In this document: piece by piece, positions 5,728 through 11,328 of the stretch
Layout: the number at the start of each line of letters is the position of its first letter
Numbering within the stretch: the first letter of the stretch is position 1
Assembly: GCA_018302725.1 (NCBI GenBank)
Contig: JAGVZJ010000001.1
Coordinates: forward strand, 1-11,328
Direction of reading: 5' to 3'
Source of the DNA: Candidatus Woesearchaeota archaeon
GTDB taxonomy: Archaea; Nanobdellota; Nanobdellia; SCGC-AAA011-G17; GW2011-AR20
DNA length: 11,328 nt
Position numbers and translations under genes: made by a program
Notes under the pieces: generated by a model
What the model was told of the DNA's origin: nothing
What the model saw: the letters and a program-made list of their open reading frames with translations, nothing else
Databases searched by the model: none

Positions 5728-6960
5728 ATGGAGTTTATAGCTGATTTGCAATTACATTCTAGGTTTTCGAGAGCATGCAGCAAGTCTATAAACTTTGAAA
5801 ACTTAGAAAAGTATGCTAGGATTAAGGGGATAAATTTACTTGCTACAGGGGACTTTCAGCATCCGATATGGAATTCTGAAATCAAAAAATACCTGACAGA
5901 GGATGATAAGGGGATATTATGGAGTAAGACTAAATTTCCGTTTTTATGGAGCACTGAGATTAGTTTGATGTATAGTGATGAGAGAAGAAGGGCTGTCCAT
6001 TTGCTTTTATTTTCCCCAAATGAGGAAGTATCAGACCAGATAATTGAGGTGCTAAGCAAAAGAGGAAGACTTGATTATGATGGAAGACCTATTTTTGGCA
6101 TGTCTTCTCCTGAGCTTGTGGAAATAATGAAGGCAATAGATGAAAGAATAGAGATTATTCCTGCTCATTGTATGACTTCTTGGTTTGGGGTCTTTGGAAG
6201 CAAGTCAGGATTTGACTCTCTAAAAGACTGTTTTAAGGAAAAAACCAACAAGATACATGCTGTAGAAAGCGGATTAAGTGCAGATCCTTCTATGCTATGG
6301 AGGTTAAAAGAGAATGTAAATATTGTAAGCTTTAGTGATGCACATAGCTTTTGGCCTTATAGACTAGGCAGAGAGACTACTGTTTTTGATTTTAATAGTT
6401 TGAGTTATGAAAATATTGCAAGAGCCATAAGGACTGGAAAGGGATTAAAAAAAACTATAGAAGTGTTCCCTGAATATGGAAAATATCATCTTGACGGGCA
6501 TAGGAATTGCAACTTTAGCTGTGATTTTGAAGAGAGCAAAAAGTTAAATAAAATATGCCCTAAATGTGGAAAAGAGATGACTATAGGGGTGGAATACAGA
6601 ATAGAGGAATTAGCAAAAGAAAATAAGGGGTACAAACCAGAAAATTCAATAGACTTTGTTAAAGTGGTACCATTGCAAGAATTAATTTCTACGGTTTATA
6701 ATATTAAACAGTTAAATTCAAAAAAAATAGCTGGTGTTTACAATGCTTTGATAAATAAATTTGGTGATGAATTCAAAGTTTTGTTAAATGTGCAGGAAGC
6801 TGAGTTAAATAATGTGATTCCTGAGAAACTAACAAAAGTTATCTTATTAAATAGAGCTGGTAAATTAAGCATCTCACCAGGCTATGATGGGGTTTATGGC
6901 AAGGTCATATTAAAAAACAGTGATAAAATCTCTACACAGAAGAATTTAGAGGATTTCTAA
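5728..6960 (+). CDS. Endonuclease Q (EndoQ) family PHP-domain nuclease
   Basis: 410 residues, close to the size of known archaeal EndoQ. EndoQ nicks DNA 5' of deaminated bases (uracil, hypoxanthine) and abasic sites, starting repair. The N-terminal PHP domain (about 1-245) has the landmarks DLQLHSRFSRA (6-16), TGDFQHP (40-46), STEIS (75-79), AVHLLLF (89-95), PAHCMTSWFG (145-154) and FSDAHS (202-207), which supply probable metal ligands H10, D42, H45, E77, H91, H147, D204 and H206. The GKYHLDGHRNC motif (251-261) leads into a zinc-binding segment with C261, C265, C277 and C280. The C-terminal part (about 285-410) is largely helical and includes SPGYDGVYG (383-391), also a family landmark. The first position of the PHP HxH motif is Gln8 rather than His. 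Such genes are sometimes mislabelled as UvrD helicase because of fused homologues; no helicase motif is present here. It converges on the PAC2 gene with a 4-base overlap. Confidence 0.88.
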   Translation: MEFIADLQLHSRFSRACSKSINFENLEKYARIKGINLLATGDFQHPIWNSEIKKYLTEDDKGILWSKTKFPFLWSTEISLMYSDERRRAVHLLLFSPNEEVSDQIIEVLSKRGRLDYDGRPIFGMSSPELVEIMKAIDERIEIIPAHCMTSWFGVFGSKSGFDSLKDCFKEKTNKIHAVESGLSADPSMLWRLKENVNIVSFSDAHSFWPYRLGRETTVFDFNSLSYENIARAIRTGKGLKKTIEVFPEYGKYHLDGHRNCNFSCDFEESKKLNKICPKCGKEMTIGVEYRIEELAKENKGYKPENSIDFVKVVPLQELISTVYNIKQLNSKKIAGVYNALINKFGDEFKVLLNVQEAELNNVIPEKLTKVILLNRAGKLSISPGYDGVYGKVILKNSDKISTQKNLEDF

Positions 6961-7724
6961 CCTATATAGCTTACTTTATCTTGAGATGCAGACATGGCCT
7001 TGGTTAGGCTGCTTAATGTTTTGGAAGAAATTTCAATTTCTTTTTCTAAACTTTCGATTTCTTTGTCCAGTCTTTTTGTGTCCAAATTTAAGTCCAGGTG
7101 TTTGTTTAAGATGTTCAAGATTTCTTTTGCGCCCCTAACCCCTATATATGTAGGGTGTCCGAATGTTTGAGCTAATAAAACAATTCCTGGAATTTTTCTA
7201 TTTGATGCAAGCCCCACAAGAAGACCTGAAACTCCGATGATAGGACCAACTACTCCGAAGATATTATTGTCTAACCCCTTTGTTTTGTACTTCTTTATGA
7301 TAGACTTGTCATTAGCAGTACAATAGACCTTAGGTTTTTCAGGAACTTTTGGCAGTCCTATGCCTCCTAGAGTGATTATCTCTTTTCCTTTGTATCTCTG
7401 AAATATGTCCAGTACTGTTTCACAAAACATATAGCATGACTTTTCGTCTAATGGCTGGATGTCCCCTGCTAATAAAATAAGATCATTTTTTTTATTCTTT
7501 TTGTAATACAGCTCTATCTTCGGTAAGTCTACAAGATTATTTTCATTGACAAAAACCGAATGTGGAAAATTTGAAGAGCTTATCTCAATTATTTTTTCTG
7601 CACCTATTGAATCTATCATAAAATCTACCGCTATCTTGCCAACATTTCCAATTCCAGGGAGACCTTCGACAAGAATTGGCGATTTTAATTTAGGTCTTTT
7701 TAATTCCTTTATTTTAAATTCCAT
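6957..7724 (-). CDS. PAC2 family protein (archaeal proteasome assembly chaperone-like)
   Basis: 255 residues. The N-terminus has the family motif GLPGIGNVGKIA (21-32). Further landmarks are LAGDIQP (85-91), the TLGGIGLP loop (118-125), GVVGPIIGVSGLLVG (157-171) and GHPTYIGVRGAKEIL (189-203). This fits archaeal PAC2 proteins (COG2047), whose characterised members PbaA/PbaB in Pyrococcus assist 20S proteasome assembly. A coiled-coil-like helix (about 215-245, rich in KEIE and LEKEIE) precedes the tail VSYIG. The start ATG lies inside the 3' end of nop10 with an 11-base overlap, so it is the last gene of the operon and probably translationally coupled. Its stop overlaps that of the EndoQ gene on the other strand. 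Family assignment is firm; a proteasome role in this organism is inferred. Confidence 0.88.
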   Translation of the reverse strand: MEFKIKELKRPKLKSPILVEGLPGIGNVGKIAVDFMIDSIGAEKIIEISSSNFPHSVFVNENNLVDLPKIELYYKKNKKNDLILLAGDIQPLDEKSCYMFCETVLDIFQRYKGKEIITLGGIGLPKVPEKPKVYCTANDKSIIKKYKTKGLDNNIFGVVGPIIGVSGLLVGLASNRKIPGIVLLAQTFGHPTYIGVRGAKEILNILNKHLDLNLDTKRLDKEIESLEKEIEISSKTLSSLTKAMSASQDKVSYIG

Positions 7725-7890
7725 TTCTTTTTAGCCTTGTTTTATATTTCAATCTCCATTCTCCGTATGGGTCATGGGGGGAATACTTTGCAGGTTTTGG
7801 AGATTCCGCTTTGGAAGAACAGCTGTTGCATACGGGCATTAGGGTGTATTTAAAGCATTTGCTGCATCGCAAAATCTCTATTTTACTCAT
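7714..7890 (-). CDS. nop10: H/ACA ribonucleoprotein subunit Nop10
   Basis: 58 residues. Nop10 is the small zinc-binding subunit of the H/ACA RNP, where it braces the Cbf5 pseudouridine synthase for guide-RNA-directed modification of rRNA. A zinc ribbon is formed by C9, C12, C21 and C24, with the Tyr-Thr-Leu strand (15-17) between the pairs. The signature PAKYSPHDPYGEWRLKYK (33-50) matches the family's 'P-x-x-[FY]-S-P-x-D-[PK]-[YW]-[GS]-x-[YW]-R' linker. Length and order match archaeal Nop10. Its ATG overlaps the aIF2-alpha stop (ATGA, 7890-7887) and its 3' end overlaps the start of the PAC2 gene, both typical of a coupled operon. The N-terminal zinc ribbon ends in 'Cys-x-x-Cys-Ser-Ser', slightly unlike the common 'CPxCG' form, but the four ligands are present. 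Confidence 0.95.
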   Translation of the reverse strand: MSKIEILRCSKCFKYTLMPVCNSCSSKAESPKPAKYSPHDPYGEWRLKYKTRLKRNGI

Positions 7891-8654
7891 TTTCTTTTGA
7901 ACTCTAGCTCTACTCCCAGTTTTTTTGCAAAGTTTGTTGCTGATGTTGTCACATCTTTTAATCTGTTTTCGGCCTCTTTGTAATCTGCTGCTTCAATTAG
8001 CAACCTATAATTTGGCGCTCCTAAGTATGATAATGAAACATTTTTAGATTTAATGTGCGCCAGCACTTTTTTAATTTCTTCTATTCCCTGTGAAGAAAAA
8101 CTTTGCAAGGTTAATTTTGATGATACTGAAACAGAGGGCGGCTGTATCTTTTCTTTTATTCTCTTTGTTAAGACTTTCTCTATTTTTGGATCTATTTTTA
8201 AATCTTTAAGAGCTATCTTTTCCTTTACAACATCATAGAAGCAGGGTGTTAGCGACCCATATTCCTCTATCATTTTGCTTCCTGCTTTGTCGTATAATTC
8301 TTTGAGCGAAATTTTAAGTTCATCAGCTACATTTTCTAGAATTTTTTCTGCTTTTTGTTCCTGCTTGTATTCTGTTGTTTTTCTTATCTTTTGCGATTGG
8401 TTTACCCTCCTGAGGGATAGGTCAATATGTCCTTTTTCTTCGTGTATATTAAGGACTTTACAGACTATTTTTTTATCTTCTTTAACATAGTCTCTAAGAT
8501 TTCTTATTCTTCCAGGGGCTATCTCTGATATGTGAATCATCCCCTCTTTACCGTATTCTTCAAGTTCAACAAAAATAGAATGAGGAAGTATCTTTTTTAC
8601 ATTACACATTACTAGTTCGCCAATATCCGGAAAGCCTTTTTTCTTGTAAAACAT
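7887..8654 (-). CDS. eif2a: Translation initiation factor aIF2 subunit alpha
   Basis: 255 residues, close to the usual archaeal length. aIF2-alpha joins the beta and gamma subunits to form the GTP-binding factor that delivers Met-tRNAi to the small ribosomal subunit; the archaeal alpha subunit strengthens tRNA binding. An S1 RNA-binding domain (about 10-83) is marked by GELVMCNVKKI (12-22), GKEGMIHISEIAPGRI (35-50) and GHIDLSLRRVN (75-85). A helical middle domain follows (about 85-170, with the family motif YDKAGSKMIEEYGSL at 121-135), then an alpha/beta C-terminal domain (about 175-255, with SYLGAPNYRLLIEAADYKEA at 209-228) that contacts the gamma subunit. The start overlaps the rps27e stop by one base (TAATG), with a GAGGT ribosome-binding site 9 bases upstream. 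Its stop overlaps the nop10 start. Confidence 0.96.
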   Translation of the reverse strand: MFYKKKGFPDIGELVMCNVKKILPHSIFVELEEYGKEGMIHISEIAPGRIRNLRDYVKEDKKIVCKVLNIHEEKGHIDLSLRRVNQSQKIRKTTEYKQEQKAEKILENVADELKISLKELYDKAGSKMIEEYGSLTPCFYDVVKEKIALKDLKIDPKIEKVLTKRIKEKIQPPSVSVSSKLTLQSFSSQGIEEIKKVLAHIKSKNVSLSYLGAPNYRLLIEAADYKEAENRLKDVTTSATNFAKKLGVELEFKRK

Positions 8655-8839
8655 TATTCGAGTACCTCTAGGATTTGGGCTTTTATTTTTGCCTTTCCTC
8701 CAGTAGGACTAGCTAATGTAGAACTGCAAACCAAGCATTTTATTTTTGAAGCGGATTTTCCAAAGATTATCTGCTCATTTTTACATTTAGTGCACCTTAG
8801 TTTTACGAATTTGCTTGTTGGTTCTTTGATCTCTATCAT
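8654..8839 (-). CDS. rps27e: 30S ribosomal protein S27e
   Basis: 61 residues, the usual archaeal size. S27e is a small zinc-ribbon protein of the small ribosomal subunit shared by archaea and eukaryotes. The zinc site is C16-x2-C19 and C35-x2-C38, with the family-typical 'F-x-x-[VL]-[KR]-C' lead-in (11-16), and a hydrophobic tail (AQILEVLE). The ATG lies 2 bases after the rpl44e stop. Its own stop shares a base with the aIF2-alpha start, so all three are likely translated from one message. Confidence 0.95.
   Translation of the reverse strand: MIEIKEPTSKFVKLRCTKCKNEQIIFGKSASKIKCLVCSSTLASPTGGKAKIKAQILEVLE
8664..8668 (-). promoter_or_regulatory. GAGGT ribosome-binding site of aIF2-alpha
   Basis: On the minus strand GAGGT lies inside the end of rps27e, 9 bases before the aIF2-alpha ATG at 8654. 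It pairs with the archaeal anti-Shine-Dalgarno sequence and supports that start. Other internal genes of this operon lack an equally clear site. Confidence 0.5.
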
Positions 8840-8841
8840 TT

Positions 8842-9156
8842 TTATTGCTCAATTACCAATCTTTTTGTTCTAAACCCCTTGTTTTGAACTGTGGTTTTTT
8901 TGCATGTTTGGCATATATACTTTAAGTTTGTTTTTTTAGAAACTTTTGCACCTGTTCTTTTAAACTTTGAAATCGGCGGTTTGGATCCCCATTTTCCTTT
9001 ATTCCCGAAGCCCTGACCTCTTCCTCTTTTTCTTGCTCTTTGAATTGAACCGTGTTTTAGGGCTCCTCTTTCCTTTCCCTTAACTTCTGCTATCTTTTGG
9101 GTGGTATAATTTTTACAGTATTTACAGTATTTTCTTGTGGTTTTTGGGAGTTTCAT
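8842..9156 (-). CDS. rpl44e: 50S ribosomal protein L44e
   Basis: 104 residues. L44e is a large-subunit zinc protein, absent from bacteria, that lies near the E-site. A split zinc site is formed by C11-x2-C14 and C82-x2-C85. Between them is a very basic stretch with GALKHGSIQRARKRGRGQGF (31-50) and GNKGKWGSKPP (51-61), the family's rRNA-binding signature. The N-terminus MKLPKTTRKYC and the basic C-terminus (KGFRTKRLVIEQ) are also typical. Its ATG overlaps the stop of the GINS gene (ATGA, 9156-9153). Placement next to rps27e is common in archaea. Confidence 0.95.
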   Translation of the reverse strand: MKLPKTTRKYCKYCKNYTTQKIAEVKGKERGALKHGSIQRARKRGRGQGFGNKGKWGSKPPISKFKRTGAKVSKKTNLKYICQTCKKTTVQNKGFRTKRLVIEQ

Positions 9157-9746
9157 ATTTCTTCTGCTCTTTTGTTTTTGATTAGCAGTTCTGCTACATC
9201 TGATGGCAAATCTGCTGTATTTTTCTCTTCAAAAGGTCCATACTTCTTCTTATTAGACCCAACAAATTGAGGTACTGGATTTATAAATCGGACGCTTTTT
9301 AAATCTTCCCCTTCTTTTTTCTGTTCCTGTTCTTTTATTGAAGGCGGTTCTTTATTAAGCACCTTTTTCAGGATATTTGCTCTGTAAAAATTTAAGCTTT
9401 CAACTACGTTTCCATACATCTCCTTCTCTTCTTTTATCATACTGGAAGTGTTTAATGAGCCGGATCTTGAGCCAATTAATGCAAGTTTTACTATCTTATT
9501 TTCTCTCTTTTCATACAGTTCTTTAAGCATTTTTTTAATATTTTCAAGCTGCCTAGCTGTTTTATCTATCTCTCTTTCTGCAAAGATTGAATCTTTCTGC
9601 TTTTGGGACTCTAATATTGCTGCTTTTTCATGGAGGTAGGTGGTCACATCCTGGATAAAGCCTTCAGGTATTTTTTGCAGTTCTGGATATATCTTCTCCT
9701 TCCTTAAAATATCATAAATTCCTTCATATGTTATCATATTTGCCAT
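9153..9746 (-). CDS. gins51: GINS complex subunit, Gins51 (Sld5/Psf1-like) type
   Basis: 197 residues. GINS binds MCM, and GAN/Cdc45 where present, at the replication fork and is needed for helicase function. A helical A-domain covers about 1-130, including ITYEGIYDILRKEK (5-18) and long helices at 35-85 and 105-130. A charged linker (about 132-150) leads to a small beta-type B-domain (about 151-197, with VRFINPVPQFVGSN and YGPFEEKNTADLPSDVAELL). The A-then-B order is that of Sld5/Psf1, hence archaeal Gins51; Gins23 has the reverse order. The start at 9746 fits the central TATA box at 9768-9775 (about 25 bases); a second Met at codon 4 (9737) is the alternative. It is first in the operon and its stop overlaps rpl44e. 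Confidence 0.85.
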   Translation of the reverse strand: MANMITYEGIYDILRKEKIYPELQKIPEGFIQDVTTYLHEKAAILESQKQKDSIFAEREIDKTARQLENIKKMLKELYEKRENKIVKLALIGSRSGSLNTSSMIKEEKEMYGNVVESLNFYRANILKKVLNKEPPSIKEQEQKKEGEDLKSVRFINPVPQFVGSNKKKYGPFEEKNTADLPSDVAELLIKNKRAEEI

Positions 9747-9762
9747 CTTATTTAGTAATATT

Positions 9763-9780
9763 GATAATTTTAAAAGTTTA
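9763..9780. promoter_or_regulatory. Shared, nearly symmetrical divergent promoter for the gins51 operon and truD
   Basis: The 51-base gap (9747-9797) contains the perfect palindrome TTTTAAAA (9768-9775), centred at 9771.5. The gins51 start (9746) is about 25 bases to the left and the truD start (9798) about 26 to the right, both the normal TATA-to-start distance for leaderless archaeal genes. A single box could therefore serve both directions. No Shine-Dalgarno site is visible before either ATG, in keeping with leaderless messages. Confidence 0.6.
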
Positions 9781-9797
9781 TGTAAGTTACTATTCTT

Positions 9798-10775
9798 ATG
9801 TATAAAATAAAACAGTTTCCTGAAGATTTTTTTGTTGAGGAGATAGTGAACCTGAATTTGGGCAAGAAAGGCAGCTATTGTTACTTCATGATTGAAAAGA
9901 AAAATTGGAATACAAAAGATGTTGTTAAGATAATTGCTAAGAGGCTAAGGATTAGAGAAAGAAGGATAAACATAGCAGGAATTAAGGATAAGAACGCTGT
10001 TACAAAGCAGTACATCTCTGTTTATAATGTAAACCCCATTAATGTGGAAAAAATCAAGATAAAAGATGTAAATATACAATTTGTCGGGTTTGGAGATGAA
10101 AGGATAAGATTAGGACAAGCTGAAGAGAATAGGTTTAGAGTGATTGTGAGGAATTTAGAACAGGAAGGAAGAAATGTAGAGTTTATTGAAAACTATTTTG
10201 ATGACCAAAGATTTGGAGGGAGAAATCATTTATTAGGAGAGGCTTTAGTTAAAAAAGAATTCAGAAAATTTTGTTTTATGCTGAGGTTGAAATGGGAAGA
10301 AGGAGATTATGTTGGAGCAATACGAAAATTAAAGAAGAGTTTGCTGATATTTTATATAAATGCCTACCAAAGTTTTTTGTGGAACAAGGTGGTAGAAAGA
10401 TACATAGAAAGGAACTGTTCCAATTATTTTTCTTCTTATTACTCTGTAGGAAGATTTGCTTTTTCCAGTGATAATATAAAAAATTTTAAAATTCCTGTTT
10501 TAGGATTTGGAACTAATTTTAATAATAAAGAGATAAAGGGGATACATGAAGAAATTCTCATGAGGGAGGGAATAAAGCTGGAAGATTTTATCTTTAGAGA
10601 GATACCTGAGCTTGTAAGCGAGGGGACTGAAAGGAACTTGATTGTAGATGTAAAAAATTTAAAGGTTGAATACTTGAATGATGAAAGGAATAAAGGCATG
10701 AAGAAGGCAATATTAAACTTTAGCCTGCCGTCTGGAAGTTATGGGACTGTTGTTGTGAAGAAAATGTTTAACTAG
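9798..10775 (+). CDS. truD: tRNA pseudouridine synthase TruD (position 13)
   Basis: 325 residues. TruD converts U13 of tRNAs to pseudouridine; its eukaryotic relative is Pus7. The N-terminus FPEDFFVEE (7-15) is the family's start motif. The catalytic Asp is D64 in the motif GIKDKNAVTKQ (61-71). Further signatures are NYFDDQRFGGRNHLLGEAL (residues about 131-149), INAYQSFLWN (about 187-196), and the C-terminal sequence NFSLPSGSYGTVVVKKMF, which matches 'F-x-LPxGxYAT'. It is shorter than many archaeal TruD proteins, which often exceed 400 residues, so the insertion domain is probably reduced; the core motifs are intact and in order. The last 63 bases overlap the convergent membrane-protein gene. 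Start chosen from the TATA spacing and the FPEDF motif. Confidence 0.95.
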   Translation: MYKIKQFPEDFFVEEIVNLNLGKKGSYCYFMIEKKNWNTKDVVKIIAKRLRIRERRINIAGIKDKNAVTKQYISVYNVNPINVEKIKIKDVNIQFVGFGDERIRLGQAEENRFRVIVRNLEQEGRNVEFIENYFDDQRFGGRNHLLGEALVKKEFRKFCFMLRLKWEEGDYVGAIRKLKKSLLIFYINAYQSFLWNKVVERYIERNCSNYFSSYYSVGRFAFSSDNIKNFKIPVLGFGTNFNNKEIKGIHEEILMREGIKLEDFIFREIPELVSEGTERNLIVDVKNLKVEYLNDERNKGMKKAILNFSLPSGSYGTVVVKKMFN

Positions 10776-11328
10776 TTTTTTACTGAGAACGTTGTTAATT
10801 CTTCCATCTATAATTAAATGAAAGCTAAATCCGAGCATTCCAAAAATCGGAAGAATTGCCATCTTGATAGGCTCCTGCCATAATATTGATCCTAAGATAA
10901 ATAAAAATATGCCCCAAATTAGGACTGTTTTGTAATTATGAAAAAACTTTCCTTTTTTTGTGTAAAATGGTTTTTTTCTGCCATCTAAGATGTAATAGAT
11001 AATTACTGGGGCAAAAAATAATAAAGCATATTTTTCGTACCATTTTGATTCAATATTGCTATTCTTTTCTTTCATTAAGAAGTCAGTATCTGGTAGAAAA
11101 TTACTGTATAGAAATACTATAAGGGCTATCACTAACGATCCAAGTACGTTCGTTTTAAACAAAAATATTCCAGCTAAAATGTACGCTACAACTATTGGTA
11201 AACCTATTCTTTTAAATGCCCATTTTAAAAACCCAAAATGTTCTTTAATTTCTTCTTCTATTTTTTGAAAATTTACATAAGAAGGAATTTTTTTTGATAT
11301 AAGCTCATCCCAGTAAATGCTTAATTTT
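10713..11328 (-). CDS. Membrane protein resembling DUF457-type metal-dependent hydrolases (5' partial)
   Basis: The minus-strand frame is open from the right edge (11327) to the stop at 10713, giving 204 visible residues. A TTG at 11162 is internal, no in-frame ATG lies upstream of it in the window, and so the true start lies outside. At least three or four hydrophobic segments are present (around nt 11205-11110, 11050-10985, 10930-10875, 10865-10805). Motifs that suggest the family are NFLPDTDF (nt about 11102-11079, the 'LPDxD' element), a 'KKGKFFHNYK' segment (about 10955-10926, in place of the usual 'HRGxTHS'), and GFSFHLIIDG (about 10832-10803, the 'sHxxxD' element). These Asp/His positions could hold metal. 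The last 20 residues are encoded antisense to the end of truD. Substrate unknown; family assignment rests on weak motifs. Confidence 0.6.
   Translation of the reverse strand, partial: KLSIYWDELISKKIPSYVNFQKIEEEIKEHFGFLKWAFKRIGLPIVVAYILAGIFLFKTNVLGSLVIALIVFLYSNFLPDTDFLMKEKNSNIESKWYEKYALLFFAPVIIYYILDGRKKPFYTKKGKFFHNYKTVLIWGIFLFILGSILWQEPIKMAILPIFGMLGFSFHLIIDGRINNVLSKKLVKHFLHNNSPITSRRQAKV

Noticed and set aside
6957..6971. A true HbYX motif at the end of the PAC2 protein
   Set aside because: Tyr is third from the C-terminus, not second, so the strict motif is absent; kept only as a low-interest observation.
10439..10699. Minus-strand open frame opposite truD
   Set aside because: It is fully antisense to conserved TruD coding with no family resemblance.
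11160..11162. TTG at 11162 as the start of the right-hand membrane protein
   Set aside because: The frame stays open for 55 more codons to the right edge, including another hydrophobic segment, so the start lies outside.
1..11328. tRNA, rRNA, CRISPR array, insertion sequence or attachment site
   Set aside because: Intergenic gaps are at most 51 bases, no cloverleaf or regularly spaced repeats were seen, and no transposase or integrase is encoded.

Overview
This AT-rich window carries archaeal housekeeping genes: ribosomal proteins L44e and S27e, aIF2-alpha, Nop10, a Gins51-type GINS subunit and a PAC2 protein. Several starts have a TATA-like box about 25 bases ahead of the ATG, as expected for leaderless archaeal transcripts. 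The tight packing, with many stop/start overlaps and no intergenic gap above 51 bases, and the style of the membrane and surface proteins suggest a small-genome DPANN archaeon (Woesearchaeales, Pacearchaeales or a relative). That placement is inference from gene style, not from a phylogeny.

The left half (1-5697, + strand) is a run of five cell-envelope genes. They are a surface protein cut by the left edge (TSP3/EF-hand calcium loops, one membrane helix, a small cytoplasmic helical tail), a protein with a type-IV-pilin-like N-terminus and three repeated beta units, a protein with one membrane helix and a large outside part, and two diverged paralogous lipoproteins. The last three seem to share the same two-part beta-sandwich plan, so the cluster looks like an uncharacterised envelope assembly built on one recurring fold. 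It also holds G6-G7 runs and short tandem duplications that could make it variable.

The middle (5728-6960, + strand) encodes an Endonuclease Q-type PHP nuclease for repair of deaminated DNA. It converges on, and overlaps by 4 bases, a minus-strand operon at 9746-6957: gins51, rpl44e, rps27e, aIF2-alpha, nop10, PAC2. The last five genes follow an order familiar from other archaea and link ribosome assembly, translation initiation, H/ACA RNP assembly and probably proteasome assembly; GINS adds replication. Nop10 (7714-7890) is a 58-residue gene that is easy to miss.

On the right, truD (9798-10775, + strand) diverges from the operon across a 51-base gap whose centre is a palindromic TATA-like box. 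Its end overlaps a minus-strand membrane protein resembling DUF457-type metal-dependent hydrolases, which runs off the right edge. No rRNA, tRNA, CRISPR array or insertion sequence was seen, and no stretch above 300 bases lacks a gene.
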